NCBI GenBank assembly: GCA_963848675.1
Contig: CAWKEY010000023.1
Location: 124,001-188,000, forward strand
DNA from: CAWKEY01 sp963848675
Lineage (GTDB): Bacteria; Pseudomonadota; Gammaproteobacteria; Methylococcales; Methylomonadaceae
Length of the DNA stretch: 64,000 bases
Reading direction: 5' to 3'
Shown: piece by piece, positions 17,513 through 26,369 of the stretch
Layout: the number at the start of each line of letters is the position of its first letter
Numbering within the stretch: the first letter of the stretch is position 1
Notes under the pieces: model-generated
Databases searched by the model: none
Told to the model about the DNA's origin: nothing
The model's input: the letters and a program-made list of their open reading frames with translations, nothing else
Made by a program: the position numbers and the translations under genes

Positions 17513-18268
17513 ATGTGTTTTAGTGCGAATATGTCACTTGGACTGGGGGTTGCCGGCTTTGTTGCCTCGGGTATTACTTTTCTTGATAAAAAGGAGTCTT
17601 TTTGGGTGCGCTTTGCCAGGGCGTATGCCATTTTCCATTTTTCAATAATGGAATTGATTCAATACTTTGGCTATCCGGTAGCCAATCAATGCGGTTATGG
17701 TACGAATTTATTTTTAAGCGAACTGTCGACATACCATATCAGCTTGCAGGCATTGGCTATCATGCCGGCGCTGGCAAGCTATTCATCGGATCCCCGCGCG
17801 CTTAAAAGAGCCACATTGCTGGGTGCCGGCCTAAGTGGTCCATTCCTGATATTGAATTTCCTGCCCAAAGAAATACAAGTTTTTGCTATTGAACCCAACT
17901 TTATCGGCAACATGATTTCCTGCCTGTATAGCGGAACTTATCATATTGCTTATTCGATAGGCAGTGCCTTGGGCTTGCTAGTGACGCATGGCTCTTTGTT
18001 TGCGCTTGCGGTCAGTGGCTTTTTATGGAAGAACAACTACAGGATCGCCAGCTACCATTTTGTCATGGCTATTCTTACCTTGTTTGTTCCGCAATGGGTA
18101 TTCGGTGTTTCAACCGGTGAGGCGGCGGCGATCTATTGTTTTTACTCGATTCCCATTACCATAAGTTTTATACCGGTGTTTAAAAAGTTTTTCACGGCTC
18201 AAGTGGATGATGATGACCAGACGGATGATGACCCTGAATGCGGCTTCACCGTTAAAAGCAATGCCTAA
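17513..18268 (+). CDS. Multi-spanning membrane protein, DUF5765-like
   Basis: A 251-residue protein that starts MCFSANMSLGLG and has about seven hydrophobic helices, ending in an acidic cytoplasmic tail (VDDDDQTDDDPE). The start MC(F/W)SA and the seven-helix layout resemble proteins annotated DUF5765; I make this link from memory of the N-terminal signature. Conserved His and Trp residues (YHIS, HFSIMELIQYF) sit inside helices. No function is known. It follows the 17431 terminator and has no operon partner. Confidence 0.65.
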   Translation: MCFSANMSLGLGVAGFVASGITFLDKKESFWVRFARAYAIFHFSIMELIQYFGYPVANQCGYGTNLFLSELSTYHISLQALAIMPALASYSSDPRALKRATLLGAGLSGPFLILNFLPKEIQVFAIEPNFIGNMISCLYSGTYHIAYSIGSALGLLVTHGSLFALAVSGFLWKNNYRIASYHFVMAILTLFVPQWVFGVSTGEAAAIYCFYSIPITISFIPVFKKFFTAQVDDDDQTDDDPECGFTVKSNA

Positions 18269-18416
18269 CAGCGAATTTCCGGACGAAACCGTGCCATCTC
18301 CATCGTGGCGGATTGGTAACCTCATTAGAAATAAGATGAAAACGATTATTGTGTGGTTATAGTTTTGGTAGAGGTAGGATAAAAAAAGTAACTGTTCAGC
18401 ATGCTGGGAGCCGTCA

Positions 18417-18464
18417 GTGGGAGCATGTACACGCCGTTAGTCGCGACGTAGGCGTCGCTCCCAC
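18417..18464. repeat. Palindromic intergenic repeat, GTGGGAGC arms
   Basis: GTGGGAGC (18417-18424) and GCTCCCAC (18457-18464) flank a GC-rich centre with TCGCGA. The form matches common gammaproteobacterial REP-like elements of the type GTGGGAGC...GCTCCCAC. It has no T-run. Confidence 0.65.
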
Positions 18465-18546
18465 AGCGAATCTTGCCAATCCAGATCAGCTCCAAACACC
18501 ACATGCTTGATAGGCTGAATAGTTACCCCTTTGATGGGAACAACTT

Positions 18547-18690
18547 TCACTACCTTCAACCGAAAACGTTAACCGGGTCGAACAACTCTTCGCTTACGCC
18601 GACCAAATCGAGCAACGCGGCGAAAACAGTGCCGAGGCGTTATTGGAAAAAAATCAAGGCCGAGCGCGAAGCATCGAAAAACTAGAACAT
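18547..18690 (+). pseudogene. Remnant of a type I restriction specificity subunit (HsdS C-terminus)
   Basis: In one frame (from about 18550) the translation reads LPSTENVNRVEQLFAYADQI then EQR, which matches the start of the C-terminal helix of HsdS proteins (typically EIVRRVEQLFAYADQIE). Further on, GENSAEALLEK continues in the same frame. The family ending IKAEREASKN appears in another frame, so a frameshift lies near the A-run at about 18645. The coiled-coil middle and both target-recognition domains are missing. No intact hsdM or hsdR is nearby; a decayed hsdR end lies 8 kb away at 10.05 kb. Confidence 0.6.
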
Positions 18691-18770
18691 GAAAATTACT
18701 TGCGCGGGTTCTCTAGTTTCAGCTTGGGAACCAGCGCACTAGCTAAGCCTAAGTAAATGAGAGCAAAACA

Positions 18771-19412
18771 ATGGCAATATCAGAACAACAACGGCAAAAA
18801 AAATTGGCAAAGAAAAAACAGAAAAGAGGGACAACCGTTAAAAAATCAACGCCGTCGATGCATAAAGCCAAGCTTTATGCAGGTTACCCCATTCACGAAT
18901 GTTTGATACCGGATGATTTGTTTACCACCGGCCTGGGTGAACTGGTAGTAGCGCGGCGTGTTCCTAACGGCAATATTGCCATGAGTGCTTTTGTTATCGA
19001 TGTTTTCTGTCTGGGCGTTAAAGACGCTATGTTTGCGGTACTGCCCGAAAGTGAATATGAACATAAGATTAAAGTAAGAATGTTTGCGGCAGGTGACCGG
19101 GTTTTTGAAAAACTGCATCAGACCTGTGCCAAAAAGCTACTGGACGGTTTGGTTGACTATGCTAAAGAGTTGGGCTTTGCACCCCATCCTGATTATAAAA
19201 ATGCCTACGAAATATTTGGCATTATTGATACCAGCGTGTGTCCCGTGAAATACACCTTTGGTAAGGAGGGCAAGCCTTTTTATATGAACGGCCCTTATGA
19301 ATCGCCGGCTGACATTCAACGAATTATTAACACCTTGACTAAAAAATGCGGTGCAGACGGATTTAACAGCCTGTTTAGACTGCCTGACGATATGGACGAT
19401 GACTTTATGTAA
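18771..19412 (+). CDS. Hypothetical protein with Lys-rich N-terminus
   Basis: A 213-residue, probably soluble protein. Residues 1-30 are very rich in Lys and Gln (QQRQKKLAKKKQKR), then a globular part contains HECLIPDDLF, VARRVPNGNIAMSAFVIDVF and a YAKELGFAPHPDYK segment, ending in an acidic tail (DDMDDDFM). I recognise no named family. The well-formed start and balanced composition argue for a real gene. It lies between intergenic repeats and the hsdS remnant, in an accessory neighbourhood. Confidence 0.7.
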   Translation: MAISEQQRQKKLAKKKQKRGTTVKKSTPSMHKAKLYAGYPIHECLIPDDLFTTGLGELVVARRVPNGNIAMSAFVIDVFCLGVKDAMFAVLPESEYEHKIKVRMFAAGDRVFEKLHQTCAKKLLDGLVDYAKELGFAPHPDYKNAYEIFGIIDTSVCPVKYTFGKEGKPFYMNGPYESPADIQRIINTLTKKCGADGFNSLFRLPDDMDDDFM

Positions 19413-19735
19413 TTTACCCATCAAACGCGCAGGGTGTAATTAGTGCGATTCCCTGCTCGGTAGTTGGCAAACGCTAGTTTCTCGGGTTCCCAAACTCCAG
19501 CTTGGGAACCTCAAATGCCACGGTTTTTAGGCAATCAAACAGCGTTTCAATTTCTCAACACAGGCCATAAAGGCAGAAAGACGCAGTCCTTAAAGTGCAA
19601 TCAGCGTAGCTGTATTGAACCCCATGTTCACAATGTGCGTTACCGTACAGAACTCATCTATTTGGTAAGCGTAAAGTCCGAAACTGATGAGGCAGATTAG
19701 TTTATCTATTAAACACCAACCGGTTAGGAGAACAT
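19413..19735. other. Gene-free interval with a GGTTCCCAA palindrome
   Basis: No convincing gene. It contains the inverted repeat GGTTCCCAA (19485-19493) / TTGGGAACC (19502-19510) with an 8-base centre. A related half-copy (CTAGTTTCAGCTTGGGAACC) lies at about 18713-18732, on the other side of the 213-residue gene. A region at about 19600-19640 (TGTATTGAACCCCATGTTCACAATGTGCG) resembles one at about 19985-20020 (CGTATTGCACCGCAT, then CAAAGTGCG), suggesting a second degenerate repeat family. Confidence 0.55.
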
Positions 19736-19918
19736 ATGAATATTGAAGTCGGCGGTTTTCTGGGTTTTATCGTGCTTGTCTTGGACATCTGGGCCATTAT
19801 CAGCATCGTAAAAAGTGGTGCGACAACTGGATGGCAAGTTTTATGGGTGATTTTGATTTTACTGCTGCCCGTTGTCGGTCTGATAATTTGGTGGTTTGCG
19901 GGTCCGAAAGGTGCTTAA
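19736..19918 (+). CDS. Small PLDc_N-domain membrane protein
   Basis: A 60-residue protein with two transmembrane helices (residues about 8-27 and 35-55) and the WVILILLLPVVGLIIWWFAGP block typical of the phospholipase D N-terminal-like (PLDc_N) small membrane proteins. AGGAGA lies eight bases before the ATG as a ribosome-binding site. These proteins have no enzymatic domain, and their role is unknown. Confidence 0.8.
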   Translation: MNIEVGGFLGFIVLVLDIWAIISIVKSGATTGWQVLWVILILLLPVVGLIIWWFAGPKGA

Positions 19919-20082
19919 TCGGCTTTTTAAATGGAGCAGCTGTCAACGCGTTAAAGAGCAATCCTTAGGGTCCAATAGGCGTTAGCCGTATTGCACCGCA
20001 TATTCCGCAAAGTGCGAGTAGAAATGTCGGCAACGAAGAGCTGTCGCCTACAGCGCCTACTTTTGGTGACCGACCTACCCGA

Positions 20083-20307
20083 CTAGGATCGAAGCTCATT
20101 TTGCAATTTCTTACATTGCCCGGCATCCAGCCATCGCTCGCACCATACATTCAAAGCGGCTGCGCTGCCTTTCATTAAATCAAATTCCCGCTGTGCTTCA
20201 CCCGGTTGTTCGGATGGCCACCAGCTATGCGCTGCAAACTGTTTGGTAATGTAGTTGCAGGCTTTTGACACATCAGCCTCGGTCAGGTCTATTTTTTTTG
20301 AATGCAT
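20083..20307 (-). CDS. Small hypothetical protein
   Basis: A 74-residue soluble protein (MHSKKIDLTEADVSKACNYI at the start) ending QCKKLQNELRS. I chose the ATG at 20307 because the longer upstream extension (110 residues in all) has an unlike, Pro-rich composition. No family is recognised. It is adjacent to repeat-like sequence and could be a remnant. Confidence 0.45.
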   Translation of the reverse strand: MHSKKIDLTEADVSKACNYITKQFAAHSWWPSEQPGEAQREFDLMKGSAAALNVWCERWLDAGQCKKLQNELRS

Positions 20308-20574
20308 AAGGTTCACAATTGCAATATAAAGTGGACGAACATGTAAATGAACGCCATTTGCTGGCGGCCGTATCAGTAACCCAGGGTCTGCCGGCGAAGC
20401 TTGTGTCCGAGGCAAACTGCGGACAGGTTCTGTCCATCTCCAGTGGCTTTGGCGCCAATAGCCACCTGCGCTGCCCTGGATTTAGCTCATTCTCTCTGGT
20501 TTACAAGAGTGTCGGCAACTAATCATGGTTGTGATAGGATGCCAGGACTCTTTCTTTGCTTCAACGTGTTTTCC

Positions 20575-21642
20575 ATGCAAAAAAATACCCCCTATATTCT
20601 TTTTCTGACCCTGGTTTTGTTAGTGACAGTGTCTTTTTTCTTGTTAATTAAAGATTTTCTATTAGCCTGTTTTTGGGCCATCATTCTGGCGGTAGTTTTT
20701 TATCCTGTTTATCAGTGGCTTAGACAATATTTCAAGAGCTCGGAAAAACTGCCGTTGTTGCTGACCATGCTGATGATTGTTCTTTTTTTTGTTATCCCTT
20801 TATTGACCATAACCTTAATGATAACGGAGCAAAGTACAAACTATTATATGAGAATTGCCAATGGGGAAATAAATCCCCAAGTCTATTTTCAAGAGACTCT
20901 CGCGCTTCTATTGCCAAGATTCAATATGCTTTCTCATATACAGGCATTAAGCGTTGAGCAGATAAGCGCTTCAGCGGCGGATGCCTTTGCACAAGCCGTA
21001 AAATATATAGCACAACAAGTCCCCGCATTGACCCAGAACCTGTTAAATCTTATTGTTCAATGTGCCTTGGCTTTCTACATGCTGTTTTTTCTATTACGGG
21101 ATGGCCAGCAATTGATAAGAAAAATTATTTCTCTGCTCCCAATAGGTGACGGAATCGAAATAGAATTACTTGAGCGTTTCACCAGCGTAGCCAGAGCGAC
21201 TGTTAAAGGCGGGTTAATAGTCGCTGTCATTCAGGGCAGTATCGGGGGATTATTATTTTGGTTTGTGGGTATTCCCGCCGCTTTTTTATGGGGTATGCTA
21301 ATGGTGGTTTTATCCTTATTGCCAATAGGCAGCACTTTAATTTGGGGGCCCGCGGCGTTAATTCTATTGTTGCAAGGTCAAATTTTGAAAGCGGTTATCA
21401 TTTTAATAGTCGGTATTCTGGTCATTGGTATGATAGATAATTTTCTGCGGCCACGCCTGATAGGTAAGGACAGTAAAATGTCAGATTATCTGGTACTGGT
21501 ATCAACCTTGGGTGGATTAGCCTGGTTCTCATTAACAGGATTTGTACTGGGCCCCATCATTGCGGCTTTATTCGTTACTTGCTGGGATATAATGGGACAA
21601 CAAAGCCAGGCACATAAACGTAAACAAAGCCAAATGCTATAG
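20575..21642 (+). CDS. AI-2E family transporter (PerM/YdiK-like), copy 1
   Basis: A 355-residue inner-membrane permease. The start ATG at 20575 gives MQKNTPYILFLTL, directly entering the first helix; the longer open frame upstream is not protein-like. About eight helices are visible, with the family's conserved C-terminal block (IGMIDNFLRPRLIGKDSKM, then GFVLGPIIAALF). The family includes autoinducer-2 exporters, Na+/H+ antiporters and permeases of unknown substrate. A second, distinct member lies at 39524. It ends at a strong terminator shared with the convergent oxidoreductase gene. Confidence 0.88.
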   Translation: MQKNTPYILFLTLVLLVTVSFFLLIKDFLLACFWAIILAVVFYPVYQWLRQYFKSSEKLPLLLTMLMIVLFFVIPLLTITLMITEQSTNYYMRIANGEINPQVYFQETLALLLPRFNMLSHIQALSVEQISASAADAFAQAVKYIAQQVPALTQNLLNLIVQCALAFYMLFFLLRDGQQLIRKIISLLPIGDGIEIELLERFTSVARATVKGGLIVAVIQGSIGGLLFWFVGIPAAFLWGMLMVVLSLLPIGSTLIWGPAALILLLQGQILKAVIILIVGILVIGMIDNFLRPRLIGKDSKMSDYLVLVSTLGGLAWFSLTGFVLGPIIAALFVTCWDIMGQQSQAHKRKQSQML

Positions 21643-21677
21643 TAGCCGGAAATAACTGACACATGAAACGAGGATGA

Positions 21678-21728
21678 ACCACCCTGGCCGGTCCAGTTAA
21701 GACTGTACCGGCCAGGGTGGTTTTTTTA
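21678..21728. terminator. Strong rho-independent terminator between convergent genes
   Basis: ACCACCCTGGCCGGT (21678-21692) pairs perfectly over 15 bp with ACCGGCCAGGGTGGT (21707-21721), with a 14-base loop and a T-run directly after on the plus strand. It ends the AI-2E transporter transcript and slightly overlaps the 3' end of the oxidoreductase gene. Confidence 0.93.
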
Positions 21729-24700
21729 TGCGGCGCTGTCGGCTTGCTGTTTTTCGAGCAGGTAAGTCAGCCACAGATTGGAAAGTTTTTCCTGCACGGT
21801 ATTTTGTCTCAAGCGGGCATGCAGGTTTTTGAAATCCACCTTGTCCAGATCCTGATCCTGGTTGTAGCAGGAATACACAAAAGATTCATGGCCGGTTTCA
21901 GGGTCCACATGTTTGCACAGACATTGCGAACAGATGCCTTTCATCATGCACTGCATGGGCGAGTTGATAGAACCTACAGCGTGATGAGCCTTGGTCAGAT
22001 AGGGTTTCAGGACATTGAAGCGGGCATCCTTGACCGCAGCCATCATGCGATCCGAGCCGATTACAATCAGATGATCGACATCAGCAAGCGATATGGGCTG
22101 ATCGCCCAATGCGTTTGTTGCATAAGCGATCATGGTTTCCAGGATATTGCCGACGAAGGTTTTGTCCTGAGGACGCGTGGTTGGAATGGCTTCAACGCCG
22201 AGGCCTTTGTCCACGGACCAGATAATCACATCCGATGCGGCTTCAATGTCTTCGACTTTGAAGACATCCTGTTTGTATTTATAGCCGGCAAAGTAGATCA
22301 CCCGGTTGCCGGCGGCTCTTAAGGCTTTGCCGATCGAAAACAGTACGGCATTGCCGAGGCCGCCGCCGAGCAGCAGAACGGTCTGGCCAGTGGGTATTTC
22401 TGTCGGCGCTCCGGTTACGCCCATGACCACCAGCGGATCGCCGGCTTTCCAGGTGGCGCACAAACGCGTCGACGATCCCATTTCCAGCGCGATCAGGGAA
22501 ATGGTGCCTTTTTCCTTATCGACTTCGGCGCCCGTCAGCGCGATGGCTTCGGATGCCAGCACCGTGCCTTCTACAACCGGCGCATGCGCTTCAAAATTCT
22601 GCACACGATAAAACTGTCCGGGCTGGAATTTTTCGGCTTGCAACGGCGCCTTGACGACCACTTCGATAATGGTCGGCGTCAACCGGTTAATCGCAACAAT
22701 CGTGGCGGTAAAGGATTCGTCCAGGATCGCAAAAAGTTGCTTCAGTGCGGCATCACGTTCAGGCTGCTGCGCAGGGTGCAGATTGGCCAGTTCTTTTTCA
22801 AACAGCTTGACGATATAGGGATAACCATCTTTCGCACTGGCCATGGCCTTGACCACGTTGCCTGCATAAACTGGATGATTGTCGCCATAGAAACTGATGA
22901 ATTTGCCGTCTTTCTGATAAGACGTCAACGGCGCCGGTTTCCCCAGTTTAGGCGCTTTTTCGTCAGCCATGGCTACCAATTCCACCTCGCTGTTGCTTGC
23001 TTCCGGCTCATAGCGCTGGAAGAAATGCTTGTCCATGACAAAGGTGTTTGGATGTTCGCTTTGATAAATGGTGTTCGGCGAGGTGCCCGCGGCAATGTAA
23101 AGGCTGCGCAGGGGCACGTTTACGGTTAGTCCCGCGCTGTTCCAGCGGCCGTTTTCGGAGACTAATTTGTCGAACTCGACGGCACTCAGATGGCCGTATT
23201 GATCGGTTAATGCGTTAAGCGGGCTCATGCCTTCGGCCAGGGCAATCCCTTCTTCCAGCGCTTCGGCAATTTCTTCGTGGTTTTGCCGGTAGGCGGGCGC
23301 ATCTTTTATGCCTTTGCGGTAAAACAGGGTGACGCCGCCCCATTTTTGCACCAGCGGTTGAAAGTCTGGGGCTTCTCCGGCCGCTTCGGCACGCTGGCGT
23401 TCGGCGGCAATTTCCCGGCCATGCGCCAGAAATTCATCCAGGATGAGGGTTTCTTCCTGGTCATAACGCTGGCGGACGGTTTCTTCACCGTAGACAGCGC
23501 TCAGCGTTTCATAACGCTTTACTATTTTTTCAACCTGAGCGGGATAATAGGCCATCAATTCGGTGGAGGTATCGATGGCGGTCAGACCGCCACCGATAAC
23601 GCCTGCGGGCAAACGCACCTGCAAATTGGCCAGTGAAGTAGCCTTCGCCGCACCGGTTAATTGTAAAGCCATCAGGAAATCCGAGGCCTTGCGTATGCCA
23701 CGGACCATGTTGTTTTTCAGGTCAATAATCGTGGGTTTGCCTGCGCCAGAAGCGAGACAAATATGATCAAAGCCCATTTTCCAGGCATCTTCGATGGTGA
23801 GAGTGCCGCCAAAACGGACGCCGCCGAAAGCGCGAAAGGCCTGGCGCCTGACCAGCGTGACATAGATAACTTTCAGGAAGTTTTTATCCCAGCGCACGGT
23901 GATGCCGTATTCGGCGACGCCGCCAAAACCGGCCAGGGTGCGCTGGTCCAATTGCTCGTAGATGTCGCTAAAATTTTCAACCGGTTGCGGAGCATTGTCC
24001 GCGTCACCGACCAAGGACTTGGGCAAGGGTTCGAGTTTCAAGGCGTCGATGGCGGCAACACCGAAGCCTTCGTTTAACAGATAATGGCTCATGGTGTAGC
24101 CGGCAGGGCCGAGGCCTACCACCAGGGTGTTTTTACCGTTGTAGGGCAAAGCATACGGGCGCTTGACGTTTAACGGATTCCAGCGTGTCAACAAACTGTA
24201 GATTTCAAAACCATACGGCATGAACAATACATCCGTCAGCACATTGGTTTCGATTTGGGGAATGTTGACCGGCTCGGTTTTTTGATAGATGCAGCCCTTC
24301 ATGCAGTCATTGCAGATACGATGGCCGGTACCAGGGCACATCGGATTATCGATAACAATAAGAGCGAGCGCGCCAATATTGTCGCCATTACGTTTGAGCA
24401 GATGCATCTCGGAAATTTTTTCTTCCAGTGGGCAGCCGGTGATGGTGACGCCCAGTGGATTATCCTTGAAGGTATTGGTTTTCTTGTTGCGCATACCCTT
24501 CGAGCAGGAGTCGGTATCGCGGTCGTGGCAGTAGATGCAATGATCGACTTCGGACAAGGATTGTCTTTCATTGAAGCGCGGGTCGGTCAGTTTAAAACCG
24601 TCGCGGCGGCGGCGCTCTTCCTTGTCGCCCATCCAGGCGGTGAATTCGCCGAAATCAATGGTTTCGTGTTCAACGAGATCTTCGAAATCCCGCTTTTCGG

Positions 24701-25436
24701 GAAACTGGAAGCTCAGCCAATCGGTCACCACATCATTGTCCTGTTGGGCGATAAAGCTCCAGCGTTGCACGATGTCCATGAGCCCACCAATAAATTCGGC
24801 AGGCTCGCTCAAGGCAAGAAGATCACTAAATTCAGTGGCAGCTTCGTCGTGGGCGCTCAGTTTGGCGCGCAGTGCTTCCGCTGCCTGATCGGCATTTTCG
24901 TAGCTGCTGTCTTTGCCCTTGGCGATCAGCTGGTAATGGGCGGACAATAAGCCGATAGCAGCGCCGGCGTGCGCAACGCGGCGTTCAGCGTCGTCGTCTG
25001 CATGGGCTTCGGGGAAGCCTGCCGCAACGAGCAAATCAAATTGGTTCAGAATGGCAGGAATATTCCAGTCGCTGGTATCCTGATTTTTGAACGTTGATGC
25101 CAGTTTGGCAACGACTTCGTTTTTATAGGCAAAGATGGTTTCAAACTCGTCTGTAATTTTTAGGCTTTGCACCTGATGCTGTTCGGAAACATTAAAAAGC
25201 TTGGCGACAAATTGGCCGACATACGGCCCCATGCGCACCAGCAGATCGGAGATTTTTTCAGGCTGTAATCCTGTTCCCTGATTTTCGCGGTACGCCTGAA
25301 ATTCACTATACAGTTCAAAATCGTGTTGCTTAACCGATTGATCAAAGACCTCCAGCAAGTCTTTAAGACGGGCAGAATCGTATAAGTCAGGATAGTTAAA
25401 ACCGGAGATACCGAGCGTAAGAGTGTTTTGTGTCAT
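21726..25436 (-). CDS. Large flavin/Fe-S oxidoreductase: GltD/NfnB-like part fused to a PyrK/NfnA-like part
   Basis: A 1236-residue cytosolic protein. Residues 1 to about 290 are helical and unrecognised. Next come Fe-S-type cysteines (CIYCHDRDTDSC at about 300, then CPGTGHRICNDCMKGCIYQ). A GltD-like FAD/NAD(P)-binding oxidoreductase follows, with the Rossmann motif VGLGPAGYTMSHYLL at about 440 and a second one, VIGGGLTAID, at about 620. The last 300 residues look like a ferredoxin-reductase/PyrK module: flavin barrel, nucleotide site TVLLLGGGLGNAVLF, and a terminal [2Fe-2S] cysteine set CMMKGICSQCLC. The order resembles a fused NfnB-NfnA transhydrogenase. Electron transfer between NAD(P)H and another carrier is inferred. 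There is no operon partner. Confidence 0.8.
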   Translation of the reverse strand: MTQNTLTLGISGFNYPDLYDSARLKDLLEVFDQSVKQHDFELYSEFQAYRENQGTGLQPEKISDLLVRMGPYVGQFVAKLFNVSEQHQVQSLKITDEFETIFAYKNEVVAKLASTFKNQDTSDWNIPAILNQFDLLVAAGFPEAHADDDAERRVAHAGAAIGLLSAHYQLIAKGKDSSYENADQAAEALRAKLSAHDEAATEFSDLLALSEPAEFIGGLMDIVQRWSFIAQQDNDVVTDWLSFQFPEKRDFEDLVEHETIDFGEFTAWMGDKEERRRRDGFKLTDPRFNERQSLSEVDHCIYCHDRDTDSCSKGMRNKKTNTFKDNPLGVTITGCPLEEKISEMHLLKRNGDNIGALALIVIDNPMCPGTGHRICNDCMKGCIYQKTEPVNIPQIETNVLTDVLFMPYGFEIYSLLTRWNPLNVKRPYALPYNGKNTLVVGLGPAGYTMSHYLLNEGFGVAAIDALKLEPLPKSLVGDADNAPQPVENFSDIYEQLDQRTLAGFGGVAEYGITVRWDKNFLKVIYVTLVRRQAFRAFGGVRFGGTLTIEDAWKMGFDHICLASGAGKPTIIDLKNNMVRGIRKASDFLMALQLTGAAKATSLANLQVRLPAGVIGGGLTAIDTSTELMAYYPAQVEKIVKRYETLSAVYGEETVRQRYDQEETLILDEFLAHGREIAAERQRAEAAGEAPDFQPLVQKWGGVTLFYRKGIKDAPAYRQNHEEIAEALEEGIALAEGMSPLNALTDQYGHLSAVEFDKLVSENGRWNSAGLTVNVPLRSLYIAAGTSPNTIYQSEHPNTFVMDKHFFQRYEPEASNSEVELVAMADEKAPKLGKPAPLTSYQKDGKFISFYGDNHPVYAGNVVKAMASAKDGYPYIVKLFEKELANLHPAQQPERDAALKQLFAILDESFTATIVAINRLTPTIIEVVVKAPLQAEKFQPGQFYRVQNFEAHAPVVEGTVLASEAIALTGAEVDKEKGTISLIALEMGSSTRLCATWKAGDPLVVMGVTGAPTEIPTGQTVLLLGGGLGNAVLFSIGKALRAAGNRVIYFAGYKYKQDVFKVEDIEAASDVIIWSVDKGLGVEAIPTTRPQDKTFVGNILETMIAYATNALGDQPISLADVDHLIVIGSDRMMAAVKDARFNVLKPYLTKAHHAVGSINSPMQCMMKGICSQCLCKHVDPETGHESFVYSCYNQDQDLDKVDFKNLHARLRQNTVQEKLSNLWLTYLLEKQQADSAA

Positions 25437-25487
25437 AGTTACTGTAGTGGGTTAGATCAAAAAAGCTGTAAAACCTGGTTTGAGAGA

Positions 25488-26369
25488 TTACCCGGGCGGC
25501 ATTTTTTCTCTCAGTTTTAGAAAACGTTGGTAGCGCGTCATGGAAATTTTACCATTTTCAACCGCAGTGCGCACGGCGCAGCCCTTGTCATGGACGTGGC
25601 TGCAGTTGTTAAACTGGCAATTGTCGAGCAGGCCCTGAAACTCCCGGTAACCCTGGGCGAGTTGCTGCTCGCTAAGACCAGCAAGGCCAAAAATGGCCAC
25701 CCCCGGACTGTCGATTAAATCGCCGCCGTCATGCAAATGGTACAGGGTCGCCGCTGTGGTGGTGTGCCGGCCATGTTTGGTGGTGTTCGAGAGGGTATTG
25801 GTTTTCAGGTCTTTATCGGGAATGATGGCATTGGTTAACGATGACTTGCCGACCCCGGATTGGCCGGCAAAAATACTGACCTTATCCTTTAAAGCCTGTT
25901 TTAATTCTTGCAGACCCCCATTGTTGCTGGCACTGACTCGGTACAAGGGATAGCCGAGATTTTGATAGTCCAGCAGTTCTTTTTCGATGCTCTCTGAGAC
26001 GGGCAAATCAATTTTATTTAACACCAACGCAGCATCTATATTTCTATTTTCGCAAACGGCCAGGTATTGGTCTATCAATAAAAAATCGCAATAGGGCTCA
26101 ACGGCAAAAACGACAAAGACCGTATCAATATTAGCGGCAACCGGACGGGTCTTGCCGTTTCTGGACGGGCGCATCAGTAATGAACGTCTGGGCAGGATTT
26201 CTTCTATGCGGCCCTGATCAGGCGAGGATTGAGACCATAACACTTTATCACCGACTGCGGCAGTTTCCAGCCGGCGCAGGGTTTGACAAAGAATAATGTT
26301 ATCGTCATGCTCAACCGCAATGCCCTGGCCTAGGTGGGCAATGACCAGTCCTTCCAGAAGCTCGGCCAT
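25488..26369 (-). CDS. rsgA: Ribosome small-subunit GTPase RsgA
   Basis: A 293-residue circularly permuted GTPase that aids late 30S maturation. An N-terminal OB domain is followed by the permuted motifs in the order G4 (LNKIDLP, about residue 120), G1 (GQSGVGKSS, about 168) and G3 (DSPGV, about 220). The C-terminal zinc finger is CQFNNCSHVHDKGC. It starts at the same base where the upstream M48 protease gene ends, so the two are coupled. Confidence 0.96.
   Translation of the reverse strand: MAELLEGLVIAHLGQGIAVEHDDNIILCQTLRRLETAAVGDKVLWSQSSPDQGRIEEILPRRSLLMRPSRNGKTRPVAANIDTVFVVFAVEPYCDFLLIDQYLAVCENRNIDAALVLNKIDLPVSESIEKELLDYQNLGYPLYRVSASNNGGLQELKQALKDKVSIFAGQSGVGKSSLTNAIIPDKDLKTNTLSNTTKHGRHTTTAATLYHLHDGGDLIDSPGVAIFGLAGLSEQQLAQGYREFQGLLDNCQFNNCSHVHDKGCAVRTAVENGKISMTRYQRFLKLREKMPPG

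Noticed and set aside
20401..20574. N-terminal extension of the first AI-2E transporter
   Set aside because: The extra 58 codons carry no hydrophobic helix or family similarity; ATG 20575 starts directly before helix 1.
24255..24950. 231-residue plus-strand frame opposite the large oxidoreductase
   Set aside because: Antisense shadow of a conserved gene; no domain is recognisable.
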